The notes: a model not told the origin generated them from the letters alone. Positions 35,912 through 44,787 are shown, numbered from the stretch's first letter. The stretch: 55,656 bases of DNA from an uncultured Pelagibacteraceae bacterium (GCA_902629535.1 CACORD010000004.1:1-55656), one strand, 5' to 3'. Made by a program: numbers and translations.

Positions 35912-37354
35912 ATGTACGAAAAATTTGGCCAATTCATTGATGGAAAATGGTGTCCATCATCTGACAAATCAACATATGAAGTTATTAATCCTGCAAATGA
36001 GGAAATTATAGGCCACGCATCTAAAGCTACACCAGAAGATGTTGACCGGGCATTAAAATCTGCAGAAAAAGGATTAGAAGTTTGGAAAAAAACACCACCT
36101 TGGCAAAGATCTTACATTATTAGACGTATCGCAGATAAAATGAGAGAGAAACAAGATATTTTAGCAAAATGGATGACACTAGAAGTTGGCAAACCTTTAG
36201 CAGAAGCTAAAGGTGAAATTAATGGAGCTGCAGATATTTTTGAATGGAATGCAGAAGAAACAAAAAGAATTTACGGACAAACCGTTGAAAGTAGATTTGA
36301 AGATACAAGGGTTCATGTTTACTACCAACCAGTAGGTGTTGTAGCTGCTTTATCTCCTTGGAACTTTCCTGCAGTATTGTCAGCAAGAAAAATTTCTACA
36401 GCTTTAGCAGCGGGTTGCTCAGTTATAATTAAACCAGATGTTATTACCCCAGGTGTAGTAATGGCGATGGTTGATATTTGCCGTGAGTGTGGAGTTCCTG
36501 CAGGTGTAGTAAATCTTTTATCAGGAGATCCTCCAAGTATAGCACAACAATTAATCGCATCAGATATTGTGAAAAAGATTTCTATTACTGGTTCATCGAG
36601 AGTTGGAAAGTTAATTTTGAAACAAGCTGCAGATAAAGTTCAAAGAGTAACGATGGAGCTTTCAGGTCATTCACCCTTTATTGTATTTGATGATGCTGAT
36701 ATTAAAAAAGCAGCTGATATGGCAATTGCTGCTAAATTTAGAAACAATGGTCAAGTTTGTATATCTCCAAACAGATTTTATATTCACGAGAAGAAAAAAG
36801 ATGAATTTGTAAATTTATTTATTGAGAAAACGAAGAAACTGAAAATAGGTGATGGTATGGATCCTGCAACTCAATTAGGTCCATTAACTACAAAAAAGCG
36901 ACTTAACGAAATAGAAGAATTAGTCGAAAAAACTAAACAAGAGGGTGCAAAAGTTTTACTTGGTGGAAAAAGACCATCAGGATTTAATAAAGGTTTTTAT
37001 TATGAACCTACAATATTTGATAATGTAAAAGATGATTTTACAATAATGAAACAAGAACCTTTTGGACCATTGGTCCCAATGCTGTCATTTAAATCTTTTG
37101 ACGATGTAATTAATAGAGCTAACAATCACGAGCTTGGATTATGTAGTTATGTGTGCACCAACTCAATGGAGACAGCACATCTTGCATCGGAACAATTAGA
37201 AACAGGTTCAGTTGCCGTGAATACACCAATGGTAGCTATTGCCGAAGCTCCTTTTGGAGGAATTAAGCAAAGTGGCTATGGCCGTGAAGGTGGGTCAATG
37301 GCAATAAAAGATTATCTTAATATTAAATATACTCATCTTGGTATTAAAGGTTAA
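35912..37354 (+). CDS. NAD(P)-dependent aldehyde dehydrogenase (succinate-semialdehyde dehydrogenase-like)
   Basis: A 480-residue aldehyde dehydrogenase. The core shows AALSPWNFPAVLSARKI, SITGSSRVGK, the general-base Glu in TMELSGHSPFIVFDDADI, and the catalytic Cys in NNGQVCISPNRF. Its sequence leans to the succinate-semialdehyde/GabD branch, although other short-chain or trimethylamino-butyraldehyde substrates are possible. It is directly followed by an FAH-family hydrolase gene, so a catabolic operon is likely. There is no ribosome-binding site of note. Confidence 0.88.
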   Translation: MYEKFGQFIDGKWCPSSDKSTYEVINPANEEIIGHASKATPEDVDRALKSAEKGLEVWKKTPPWQRSYIIRRIADKMREKQDILAKWMTLEVGKPLAEAKGEINGAADIFEWNAEETKRIYGQTVESRFEDTRVHVYYQPVGVVAALSPWNFPAVLSARKISTALAAGCSVIIKPDVITPGVVMAMVDICRECGVPAGVVNLLSGDPPSIAQQLIASDIVKKISITGSSRVGKLILKQAADKVQRVTMELSGHSPFIVFDDADIKKAADMAIAAKFRNNGQVCISPNRFYIHEKKKDEFVNLFIEKTKKLKIGDGMDPATQLGPLTTKKRLNEIEELVEKTKQEGAKVLLGGKRPSGFNKGFYYEPTIFDNVKDDFTIMKQEPFGPLVPMLSFKSFDDVINRANNHELGLCSYVCTNSMETAHLASEQLETGSVAVNTPMVAIAEAPFGGIKQSGYGREGGSMAIKDYLNIKYTHLGIKG

Positions 37355-37357
37355 TTG

Positions 37358-38203
37358 ATGAAACTTTTACGGGTTGGTGAGCATGGTAAAGAAATACCAG
37401 CAATTCTAGACAGTAATAATAATATTCGAAATTTATCAAATATTTTAAAAGATTTTACGCCAGAGAATTTAAATTTTGAAAATTTAAATAAAATCAAAAA
37501 GCTAGATTTTAATTCTCTCCCATTAATTGAAGTTAATAAAAGAATTGGACCTTGTGTAATTAAACCAGCAAATTTTATTGCAATAGGTTTAAATTACATG
37601 GCTCATGCCGAGGAAACAAATTCTAATACACCAAAAGAGCCAATTGTTTTTAACAAATCACCAAACTGTATTGTTGGACCAAACGACAATATTGTAATAC
37701 CAAAAAATTCAAATTCTTTAGACCACGAAGTTGAAATTGCAATGGTTATTGGAAGTAAAGCCAAATATGTTAAAGAAGATGAAGCTCAAAATTATGTACT
37801 AGGCTACTGTATTTGCAATGATATAAGTGAAAGAGAATGGCAAAAAGATAGAGGTGGTCAATGGGTAAAAGGAAAATCTGGAGATACCTTTGGGCCATTG
37901 GGTCCTTATTTAGTAACAAAAGATGAAATAGGCGATCTATTTAATTTAAATTTATCATTAGATCTTAATGGAAAAAGAAGACAAACCGGTAATACCAGTT
38001 TGATGATATTCAATTTTAATTTCTTAATTTCTCATATCAGTCAATTTATAACTTTAATGCCAGGCGATGTTATTACAACTGGTACACCTGCAGGAGTAGG
38101 AATGGGTATGACACCACCAGATTATTTAAAAGATGGTGATGAAATGGTTTTAAGAGTAGATAATCTCGGTGAACAAAAACTGAAAGTTGTTAAGGAGAAA
38201 TAA
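37358..38203 (+). CDS. Fumarylacetoacetate hydrolase-family protein
   Basis: A 281-residue FAH-fold enzyme. The metal site is visible: DHEVEIAMVIG (Glu pair) and YCICNDISEREWQ with Asp; GDVITTGTPAGVGMGM closes the active site. Members hydrolyse or decarboxylate 2-oxo acids and acylpyruvates; the substrate here is unknown. A TTG at 37355 precedes the ATG in frame, and I take the ATG at 37358. It is adjacent to the aldehyde dehydrogenase, and its stop overlaps ccdA by one base. Confidence 0.88.
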   Translation: MKLLRVGEHGKEIPAILDSNNNIRNLSNILKDFTPENLNFENLNKIKKLDFNSLPLIEVNKRIGPCVIKPANFIAIGLNYMAHAEETNSNTPKEPIVFNKSPNCIVGPNDNIVIPKNSNSLDHEVEIAMVIGSKAKYVKEDEAQNYVLGYCICNDISEREWQKDRGGQWVKGKSGDTFGPLGPYLVTKDEIGDLFNLNLSLDLNGKRRQTGNTSLMIFNFNFLISHISQFITLMPGDVITTGTPAGVGMGMTPPDYLKDGDEMVLRVDNLGEQKLKVVKEK

Positions 38204-38910
38204 TGATTGAATTAATCATTGCCTTTGGTGCTGGATTGATAAGTTTTTTATCACCATGTGTTTTACCACTCATACCTGGTTATATTTCATATATTTCTGG
38301 CAGTTCATTGAATGAACTTATTGATAAAAAAAATATCAATCTATTTCCAATAATTTTATTTACAGTTGGTTTTTCTATAGTTTTTATAATTTTTGGTGCA
38401 GCTTCAACATTTCTAGGGCAAATTTTTTTAGAGAACTCATCCGAATTAAGAATAGCCGCAGGATTAATAATTGTTATTTTATCTCTTCATTTAATTGGAA
38501 TTATAAATTTGAAATTTTTAAATTATGAAAAAAGAATTCAAACAAATATTAATAAAAGTATTTTTAGTCCAATATTAATAGGAATGGCTTTTGCATTTGG
38601 TTGGACACCTTGTATAGGACCTATTTTAGGATCTATTTTAGTATTAGCAGCAACTGAGGAAAGTTTAAGCCAAGGTGTATTATTATTATCTTTTTACTCT
38701 ATTGGATTAGCTATCCCGTTTATTTTGTCAGGTTATTTAATACAAAGATTCCTTATTTTTTCAAAAAACTTTAGAAAAAATATTAATTTAGTATCAAAAA
38801 TAGGAGGAATTATTCTCTTAATAACTGGTATTTTGATATTAACTAATCAACTACAAGCTTTGGGATATTATTTACTAAATATTTTTCCATTCTTACAAAA
38901 TTTTGGTTAA
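38203..38910 (+). CDS. ccdA: Cytochrome c biogenesis protein CcdA
   Basis: A 235-residue inner-membrane protein with six predicted helices that carries electrons from thioredoxin to periplasmic thiol proteins. The paired redox cysteines are in FLSPCVLPLIPGY (helix 1) and GWTPCIGPILGS (helix 4), the hallmark of CcdA and the DsbD core. It is coupled to the FAH gene by a one-base overlap, although functionally unrelated. Confidence 0.93.
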   Translation: MIELIIAFGAGLISFLSPCVLPLIPGYISYISGSSLNELIDKKNINLFPIILFTVGFSIVFIIFGAASTFLGQIFLENSSELRIAAGLIIVILSLHLIGIINLKFLNYEKRIQTNINKSIFSPILIGMAFAFGWTPCIGPILGSILVLAATEESLSQGVLLLSFYSIGLAIPFILSGYLIQRFLIFSKNFRKNINLVSKIGGIILLITGILILTNQLQALGYYLLNIFPFLQNFG

Positions 38911-38918
38911 ATTAGATT

Positions 38919-39500
38919 ATGAAAATTTATCAAATAGACTCTAGTGCTAGAAAAGATGGTTCAACATCAAGAGCTTTGGCAAAAAAACTTTTGGATAAAA
39001 TAAAAAAAGCTGGGGATGAAGTTATTTATAGAGATCTAAATGATGAGATGGTCTTTGTATCTAATTTAACAGAGTCTGGAATGAAAATTGATCCAAAGGA
39101 TCAAACAGAGACACACAAAAAAATGTTTCAACTATCAGATACACTTGTAAAAGAATTGAAGGAAAGCGATATTATAATCATATCAGCTCCAATTTATAAT
39201 TATGGACCTCCAGCAACTCTAAAAGCATGGTCAGATCTTGCTGCAAGAGTAGGTGAAACTTTTAGATTTAAACCTAACGGGAGAAGAGAAGGGTTATTAA
39301 AGAATAAAAAAGCTTATTTAGTAATTACTTCAGGTGGAACAAAACTAAATAGCAATGAAGATTTTCTCACTCCATGGTTAAAGTTTATTTTAAATTTTTT
39401 CGGCATAGAAAAAGTAGAAGTAGTAAGTGCTGACCAAATGTCTCTAGATTATGAAAAATCAATAAGAGATGCTGAAAAACAAATAGAAAATTTATCTTAG
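38919..39500 (+). CDS. azoR: FMN-dependent NADH-azoreductase-like flavoprotein
   Basis: A 193-residue flavodoxin-fold enzyme of the AzoR/quinone reductase family. The N-terminal IDSSARKDGSTSRALA is the FMN phosphate loop, and PIYNYGPPATLKAWSD and VITSGGTKL complete the flavin site. It probably reduces quinones with NADH. Its 3' end overlaps the convergent dioxygenase gene by 4 bp. Confidence 0.88.
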   Translation: MKIYQIDSSARKDGSTSRALAKKLLDKIKKAGDEVIYRDLNDEMVFVSNLTESGMKIDPKDQTETHKKMFQLSDTLVKELKESDIIIISAPIYNYGPPATLKAWSDLAARVGETFRFKPNGRREGLLKNKKAYLVITSGGTKLNSNEDFLTPWLKFILNFFGIEKVEVVSADQMSLDYEKSIRDAEKQIENLS

Positions 39501-40597
39501 TAATTAAATTTCCTTTTCAAATGCTTAAGCCTTCCTTCTGTACTATCATAATCTATATAACAACCTTGAAGAAAACGATTACCCTCATTAGCGTCATAAG
39601 TAGTTCTTCCATGTAGTAATCTGTAATTATCCATCATTAAAAGATCACCAGGTAGAAGTTTAAACTCTATTCTGTAACTTTCAGAATTATAGAGTTCTGA
39701 TATTTTTTTTCTCGCAGAATAAAATAGATCTAATTTTTCTTTATCTATTAATGGGACAAAATCTAATCTCGGACTAAAACGAACTTGTTTGAAATTTCCA
39801 TTTTCATCTAACTGTATCATCTCTGCCCAATCCTCTAAAATTACACTTTCATCTATAAATTGAAATCGTATTTTAACTTCAGTTAAAATTTTAAAATATT
39901 CTGGAAAATCTTTTTTTAATTTTTCTGAAACAGTATAACCGTCAACTAATGTTGATAAACCACCAGTGACTTCATTTTCAATACAATGAAGTATTTGAAT
40001 ACATGGCACAGGATTTCTATAAGGATTATCGGTATGAGGAGCTAAAGGTAAAGATGTGTAAGCTAAGTCATTTGGATTTGGTTTAGATTTTACATTAAAA
40101 AACTCACCGAAGTTTGTACGTCTCACACTCCCTATTGAATTTGCAAAATTTACAATAAAGTTATTTTTTGTGGGTACATTTTTAAAGATTACAAAACCAT
40201 ATTGATAAAAATTAATTAGGGCTTTGTACATTTCATCTGTTTCAAATAAATTTTCTTTAAATTCGAAAGTATTTTTATCTTTAAATGAAGAGTCCCATTT
40301 TATTTTATAGATTTGTCTTACTTCGTTGATATTTGAGAATTCTTTAAAAATATCAATTACGGCAATTTTTGTTGATACCCCATCATTAAATTTTATTTCT
40401 AAAAAATCACTGGATAAACTTAAATCCTTAATTTTAATATTTTCCTCTAATTGAGTTGGATCAAATAATCTCTGTTGAGTAGACTTATCAACAAAATTTT
40501 CTCCGTTTACTCTTTCCCTCAGCCAAAATGGGTGAATTTCTTTTTTTTGGCCGTTACTTTCAAAAAATACCTTATTATCTTTTAATTCTAATTTCAT
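39497..40597 (-). CDS. Gamma-butyrobetaine hydroxylase-like 2-oxoglutarate dioxygenase
   Basis: A 366-residue Fe(II)/2-oxoglutarate dioxygenase. The N-terminal small domain (about 1-100, with IHPFWLRERVNGE) is the DUF971-like part typical of gamma-butyrobetaine and trimethyllysine hydroxylases. The TauD-like domain follows, with the iron ligands in APHTDNPYRNP and the distal His and Arg in LLHGRTTYDANEGNRF. Gamma-butyrobetaine to carnitine is the likely reaction; trimethyllysine is the alternative. Nearby thioesterase and aldehyde dehydrogenase genes suggest quaternary-amine metabolism. Confidence 0.82.
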   Translation of the reverse strand: MKLELKDNKVFFESNGQKKEIHPFWLRERVNGENFVDKSTQQRLFDPTQLEENIKIKDLSLSSDFLEIKFNDGVSTKIAVIDIFKEFSNINEVRQIYKIKWDSSFKDKNTFEFKENLFETDEMYKALINFYQYGFVIFKNVPTKNNFIVNFANSIGSVRRTNFGEFFNVKSKPNPNDLAYTSLPLAPHTDNPYRNPVPCIQILHCIENEVTGGLSTLVDGYTVSEKLKKDFPEYFKILTEVKIRFQFIDESVILEDWAEMIQLDENGNFKQVRFSPRLDFVPLIDKEKLDLFYSARKKISELYNSESYRIEFKLLPGDLLMMDNYRLLHGRTTYDANEGNRFLQGCYIDYDSTEGRLKHLKRKFNY

Positions 40598-40661
40598 GTA
40601 TTTTAAATCATTATTTAAAATTTAACTTTAATCAATAGTAATAAAATAGTATTAGAGCGTT

Positions 40662-41465
40662 GTGCAAATTTTAAAATCATCAGATTATAAACTTTATTCT
40701 AAATTTATTGAGAATTTAGCTAATAAATTAACAAGATTTTATTACACTAAATTAAACAAACCTTTTAAAGTATCGAATAAACTCAGAGGCGGTTATGACC
40801 CTGTGACAACTGCAGATAAAGCATTTGAAAGATTTATCAGAAATGAGATTAGAAAAAAGTTTCCAAGTCACCAAATTATAGGTGAGGAATTTGGCTATAA
40901 AAAAACTAAAAGTGATTATTCATGGGTTATAGATCCCATAGATGGAACTCGATCATTTGTTATAGGAAATCCAACTTGGAGTAATTTGATATCTTTAAAT
41001 TACAAAGGCAACCCAGTCGTAGGTCTTGCAAATTTTCCAATTCTTAAAAAGTTTTATTTTAATACCTCCTTTAATTCTGCGTATGTTTCAGAAAATGGAA
41101 AGAAAAAGAAAATACTTGTTAACCAAAAAGCAACTTATTCCAAAATGAAATTGTCAGCAGCTTTTCACGGCAGCCTGTCACTAAATAAACAAAAAAAAAT
41201 TCCTCAAATTTTGAGAAGAATGCAATTTCCCTGCTCGGATGCTTTAAGTTATTCTCATTTTGCTGAGGGTAAACTTGATGTTGTTATTCAATGTGGAAAT
41301 AAAATTTGGGATATTCATGCTTTAATACCAATTGTTGGGGCTGCAAAAGGGATTGTATCGACTTGGAAAAATGATGATGCCAAGAAAGCTGGAAATATTA
41401 TTTGCTCAGCTAATAATAGTTTACATAAAAAAATGGTTAAAATTTTAAAACCAGTTTCTAGCTAG
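40662..41465 (+). CDS. hisN: Inositol-monophosphatase-family histidinol phosphatase (HisN-like)
   Basis: A 267-residue member of the IMPase family. The metal-binding motifs are VTTADKAFERF, GEEFG, WVIDPIDGTRSF, and the C-terminal WDIHALIPIV. Within the family, the IDGTRSF variant is seen in histidinol phosphatases (HisN) of Actinobacteria and Alphaproteobacteria; an inositol or CysQ role is less likely. The start is GTG at 40662, as no ATG covers the N terminus. Confidence 0.78.
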   Translation: MQILKSSDYKLYSKFIENLANKLTRFYYTKLNKPFKVSNKLRGGYDPVTTADKAFERFIRNEIRKKFPSHQIIGEEFGYKKTKSDYSWVIDPIDGTRSFVIGNPTWSNLISLNYKGNPVVGLANFPILKKFYFNTSFNSAYVSENGKKKKILVNQKATYSKMKLSAAFHGSLSLNKQKKIPQILRRMQFPCSDALSYSHFAEGKLDVVIQCGNKIWDIHALIPIVGAAKGIVSTWKNDDAKKAGNIICSANNSLHKKMVKILKPVSS

Positions 41466-41793
41466 TTTTACCCAAAGTATTTAAAAGAATTACACCGATA
41501 ATTATTAAACTTATTCCAATAATCCCATAAAGGTTTGGAATTTGCTGATATTTAAAAACACCAAACAGTGTTACTGCAGTAATCGTTAAACCTCCATATG
41601 TTGCGTATGTAAAACCAACTGGGATAATATTCATTGCTTTAGATAAACAAAAAATACAAGCAACTATAGATATGATACAAAAAATAGTTGGCCCAATTAT
41701 TGTAAATCCATTAGTTGATTTTAAAAAACCATTTGAAGTTATTCCAAGAAGGATCGCTAAAGCTAAAAAGATATAACCAGATAAATTTGCCAT
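41458..41793 (-). CDS. SMR-family membrane protein lacking the coupling Glu (copy 1)
   Basis: A 111-residue four-helix SMR protein (EmrE/SugE superfamily), ending LLNTLGKTS. Aligned to EmrE through the invariant helix-1 Lys (here Lys25), the essential Glu14 is replaced by Gly17 (LLGITSNGFLK). An Asn (Asn21) follows instead, shared with the neighbour copy. It is encoded 3 bp after the second SMR gene, the usual arrangement of heterodimeric SMR pairs. Proton-coupled drug export is not supported by these residues. Confidence 0.83.
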   Translation of the reverse strand: MANLSGYIFLALAILLGITSNGFLKSTNGFTIIGPTIFCIISIVACIFCLSKAMNIIPVGFTYATYGGLTITAVTLFGVFKYQQIPNLYGIIGISLIIIGVILLNTLGKTS

Positions 41794-41796
41794 AAA

Positions 41797-42132
41797 TTAT
41801 CCTGTTTTACCCAGCAGATTAACAATTAAGACTCCTGAAATAATTAATACTAATCCTATAATTGTAAAAAGGTCTGGCATTTGATTAAATTTAAATATTC
41901 CAACAATAGAAGTAGCTACAATACACAAACCTGCAAACGATGCATAGGTGATGCCAACTGGTATAGTTTTCATAACAATAGAAAGTGTAAACATACATCC
42001 AATAATTGTTATTGCTGTGATTAAACTTGGAATCAAAAGTGTAAAACCATTAGCACTTTTAGCAAAACTATTTGCTGTAGTTCCTAGGATGACAGCAAGT
42101 ATGAGAATAAGAAAAGCTATAATGTTGCTCAC
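41797..42132 (-). CDS. SMR-family membrane protein lacking the coupling Glu (copy 2)
   Basis: A 111-residue SMR homologue of the downstream copy, with the same start of helix 1 (ILAVILGTTANSFAK). The position of EmrE Glu14 is again Gly (Gly17), and Asn21 is conserved. The helix-2 to 4 features (PVGITYASFAGLCIVATSIVG, VLIVNLLGK) are regular. It lies 15 bp downstream of DUF2798 in the same minus-strand run. Confidence 0.83.
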   Translation of the reverse strand: MSNIIAFLILILAVILGTTANSFAKSANGFTLLIPSLITAITIIGCMFTLSIVMKTIPVGITYASFAGLCIVATSIVGIFKFNQMPDLFTIIGLVLIISGVLIVNLLGKTG

Positions 42133-42147
42133 AAATTTAAGATATTC

Positions 42148-42369
42148 TTATTTAGTGATTTTATCTACAATTTTTTTAATTGGTGGGCCTACAAGAAGAG
42201 CAGCGATTATTGCGATGGGTAAACTTATTGACCAGGCTTTAAAAAACCTATCAATATACTCTTCATCCATACCAGTATTTATATAAGTAATAATTAATGT
42301 CATAAGTAAACTCATGCCAAACCCCATTACAAGTATAAATAAAATATTTGAGTATTTTTTAGGAAACAT
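42148..42369 (-). CDS. DUF2798 family membrane protein
   Basis: A 73-residue protein with two predicted helices separated by an acidic loop (NTGMDEEYIDRFFKAW), the layout of DUF2798 proteins. It ends in a basic tail (PPIKKIVDKITK). Its function is unknown. It overlaps the HCCA-isomerase gene by 11 bp and precedes the SMR pair. Confidence 0.8.
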   Translation of the reverse strand: MFPKKYSNILFILVMGFGMSLLMTLIITYINTGMDEEYIDRFFKAWSISLPIAIIAALLVGPPIKKIVDKITK

Positions 42370-42958
42370 TTTTTTTTAGCCACTTGATAGCATCTTCCAT
42401 CCTGTCATCTCCCCAAAAAATTTCATTATCTATGATAAACGATGGACTACCAAAGATTTTCTTATCTCGAGCAAAATTTGTATTAGAATGATATTTTTCC
42501 TCAATGTCTTTTGTTTTAGCTTGTGAGATTATTTCGTCTTTATTTAGATTAAGTTCATTGCATATCTCTGAAATTCCAGGGTCTATAGCGGGTTCTTTAC
42601 CTTCTTGAAACCATTTTTTGTAAGTGAGTCTGATATAATCAATCCCCCAGTCCTTTTCTAAACCAAGAATTGCTAATTGATTAGCCAAATCAAACTCTGA
42701 CAATGGGTAGGGCACAGGAGTTTTTGCAAAAAAACCATATCCTTCAGCTCTTCGCTCAATGTCTCTCCACATATAATTCACTTTATTAATTTTATCTTTT
42801 GGGAAGGGAATATTATTCATTTCCTTCATGATTGCTCTTACACTAAATGGTTTCCAATTGAATTTAACCTGGTGTTTTTTTTCAACATCAAGAATTCTTG
42901 TTACCGATAAAAAAGTATAGGTACTGCCTATTGAAAAATAAAAATCTATATTTTTCAT
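42359..42958 (-). CDS. 2-hydroxychromene-2-carboxylate isomerase-like (DsbA fold)
   Basis: A 199-residue kappa-class GST/DsbA-fold protein: FYFSIGSTYTFLSVTRI at the N terminus with Ser at the active site, FNWKPFSVRAIMKE, and the C-terminal FGSPSFIIDNEIFWGDDRM. These features match HCCA isomerase-like proteins. There is no CxxC, so a thiol oxidase role is unlikely. A glutathione-dependent isomerisation is inferred, substrate unknown. It overlaps its upstream and downstream neighbours. Confidence 0.85.
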   Translation of the reverse strand: MKNIDFYFSIGSTYTFLSVTRILDVEKKHQVKFNWKPFSVRAIMKEMNNIPFPKDKINKVNYMWRDIERRAEGYGFFAKTPVPYPLSEFDLANQLAILGLEKDWGIDYIRLTYKKWFQEGKEPAIDPGISEICNELNLNKDEIISQAKTKDIEEKYHSNTNFARDKKIFGSPSFIIDNEIFWGDDRMEDAIKWLKKNVS

Positions 42959-43506
42959 ATACTTTGTTTTTGTAATTCAATTTGAAGCTTTTCTATCATA
43001 ATCATAGGAGACTTCATAAACGGATGAACTTTATGAGCTTCAATATAACTATCAATAGCTTTTTGATAATTTTTTAAGGCAGTTTGAACCAAACCTTGAC
43101 CTGTCAGTGCACCAAAATGTCTTCCTTCAATTGCAAGCACTTCATCAATATCGGCTTGAGATAATTCATATTTACCCATTAAATATAGAACAGTTGCTCT
43201 TTTATTCCAGGCTTCTGCCCAATTTGGATCCAGTTTAATAACTTCAGTAAATTTATTGTACGCAGCTTCAAGTTTATTATCCATCATAGCAGATGAGCCA
43301 TCTGCTAACAACTTTGTTAAACTATTTTTAGATGGATGAGTAATCCAAAGATCCCAAATTTTATCTTCTATCTTTTTTGAATTTTCAAAGTCATTAGCAT
43401 TTTTTAATTGTATAAATAATTTATCAATCTCTCTTTGGTGATTATCATCAGCGAATAATGATGATGAAAATATAAAAAATAAGAAAATAAACGAAATTTT
43501 TTTCAC
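42955..43506 (-). CDS. Periplasmic TPR-repeat protein
   Basis: A 183-residue secreted protein: a signal peptide (residues about 1-19, ending SLFA) followed by TPR repeats, clearest at KLEAAYNKFTEVIKLDPNWAE and YELSQADIDEVLAIEGRH, then YQKAIDSYIEAHKVHP. TPRs mediate protein contacts; no partner is known. The gene abuts NTF2-like and overlaps the isomerase gene by 4 bp. Confidence 0.85.
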   Translation of the reverse strand: MKKISFIFLFFIFSSSLFADDNHQREIDKLFIQLKNANDFENSKKIEDKIWDLWITHPSKNSLTKLLADGSSAMMDNKLEAAYNKFTEVIKLDPNWAEAWNKRATVLYLMGKYELSQADIDEVLAIEGRHFGALTGQGLVQTALKNYQKAIDSYIEAHKVHPFMKSPMIMIEKLQIELQKQSI

Positions 43507-43827
43507 TTACTTAGATATAGGAGTAGCGCCAGTTTCTAAACTAACAATTTTTCCATCTTTATATCTATAGACTGCCATCACAGCCTCAACATTTCCATCA
43601 TTAAATGTAACAAGTGAATGGTGTACGCCCACTTCATCATTTTCATATACAACTCTTGTCTTATCCTGGTTAATATCACCACTCATTGCCCATTTAATAA
43701 CATCTGCTTTTCCTAAAGAATTTCCAGATTTGTGCATTGTGAACTTAAAATCATCATGTAAAAGTTCATTCATTGTTGCTTCATCTTTCTTATCAATAGC
43801 ATCAGTATATCTTTTTAATAAAGACAT
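43507..43827 (-). CDS. NTF2-like (SnoaL) domain protein
   Basis: A 106-residue protein of the NTF2-like fold: MSLLKRYTDAIDKKDEATMNELLHDDFKFTMH at the N-terminal helix, and an AVMAVYRYKDGKIVSLE strand. There is no recognised active site, so it could be an enzyme or a binding protein. It lies exactly between the cupin and TPR genes with zero-base spacing, so it is cotranscribed. Confidence 0.8.
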   Translation of the reverse strand: MSLLKRYTDAIDKKDEATMNELLHDDFKFTMHKSGNSLGKADVIKWAMSGDINQDKTRVVYENDEVGVHHSLVTFNDGNVEAVMAVYRYKDGKIVSLETGATPISK

Positions 43828-44178
43828 TTATTCTCCCCACATTCCGTGAAACTCATAAACAACAGCTGGCTCATTTCCTACTACCCAACCATCATGTCCA
43901 GGCTGAATTGAATAAGCATCCCCAGCTTTATAAGTAAGTTCAGTTCCATCATTATGTTTCGCACAAACAGCCCCTGAAACAATTACACCTAAATGTGTTG
44001 CCTGACAGCTATCACCACCAACTGTAGGTTTGATATCTTTTGACCATTTCCATCCAGGTTGCAAAGTAAGTTTCATTACTCTTTGGTTTCCAACTTTGAC
44101 TGCCTCGATCTTTGCATTATTAAATTTTTCATTAACTTCATCTGCTTTATCGAAAGTTTTTACTTCTACTCCGGCCAT
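43828..44178 (-). CDS. Cupin-domain protein
   Basis: A 116-residue single cupin. The metal-binding motif 1 is THLGVIVSGAVCAKHNDG and motif 2 is KAGDAYSIQPGHDGWVVG, with the GHDGW His; not all usual ligands are certain. There is no signal peptide. Its partners in this small-gene run are unknown, and a role in stress response or metabolite binding cannot be told apart. Confidence 0.82.
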   Translation of the reverse strand: MAGVEVKTFDKADEVNEKFNNAKIEAVKVGNQRVMKLTLQPGWKWSKDIKPTVGGDSCQATHLGVIVSGAVCAKHNDGTELTYKAGDAYSIQPGHDGWVVGNEPAVVYEFHGMWGE

Positions 44179-44187
44179 TGTCCCTCC

Positions 44188-44502
44188 TCAATCGTTAAAT
44201 ATAACTCTCATTTCGTCCTGAATAGTTCCTTCTTTAAAAACATCCTTCATCTTTTTTTGAAGTTCTATAAACTTAGGATCTGCAGACATATTTTGATCAT
44301 TCTGAAATGCTTTGTCTGTAAATTGTTCACCAATAAGAGTTTCCCTTACTGTTCTAGGATTTCCACCGACTTGAAACGAAAAATAAACTTCATGATCAGG
44401 ATAATGCTTCTTTCTTACTTCGGCTAGTCCCTTAGAAATTTCCATAGCTTCATTAAGTTTATTGTCATAAACACCGATGGTTCTTGTATAGATCACTTTC
44501 AT
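44188..44502 (-). CDS. Hypothetical protein, 104 residues
   Basis: I do not recognise a family. It begins with a beta strand (MKVIYTRTIGVYD), a long charged helix (NEAMEISKGLAEVRKKHYP), a strand pair (EVYFSFQVGGNPRTVRE), and ends with another helix and strand. The order and length recall small dimeric alpha/beta-barrel proteins such as ABM or NIPSNAP types, as a guess. It is 9 bp upstream of the cupin gene. Confidence 0.7.
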   Translation of the reverse strand: MKVIYTRTIGVYDNKLNEAMEISKGLAEVRKKHYPDHEVYFSFQVGGNPRTVRETLIGEQFTDKAFQNDQNMSADPKFIELQKKMKDVFKEGTIQDEMRVIFND

Positions 44503-44551
44503 TGTTAAGCGTTATAATCCATCACATTATCTTAACATTCAACAAAATTAT

Positions 44552-44758
44552 TTAGCTTTTGAATAGATCTAAAGCTTTACCTAAAAGCTCCTCAGATTTA
44601 GCATGGTCACCTGCCTTGTGAGCATCCATACCTTGATCTCTAAGTTCTTGAGCCTTTTTAATTTTGTCATCAATGTTCTTTGCCATCATAGGGCAAGAAC
44701 CAGCATAGGCTGAGCTTGTAAAAAGCACTAGACATAATGTTATTATCATTTTTTTCAT
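44552..44758 (-). CDS. Small secreted protein, 68 residues
   Basis: A signal peptide (about residues 1-19, MKKMIITLCLVLFTSSAYA) precedes a short helical, Lys/Glu-rich mature part with a single Cys (GSCPMMAKNIDDKIKK) and a TPR-like helix pair (AHKAGDHAKSEELLGKAL). No family is recognised. A ribosome-binding site AAGGAG lies upstream. It is part of the minus-strand run of small genes. Confidence 0.72.
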   Translation of the reverse strand: MKKMIITLCLVLFTSSAYAGSCPMMAKNIDDKIKKAQELRDQGMDAHKAGDHAKSEELLGKALDLFKS

Positions 44759-44787
44759 TTTTTCTCCTTATTAGTTGTTTTTATAAT

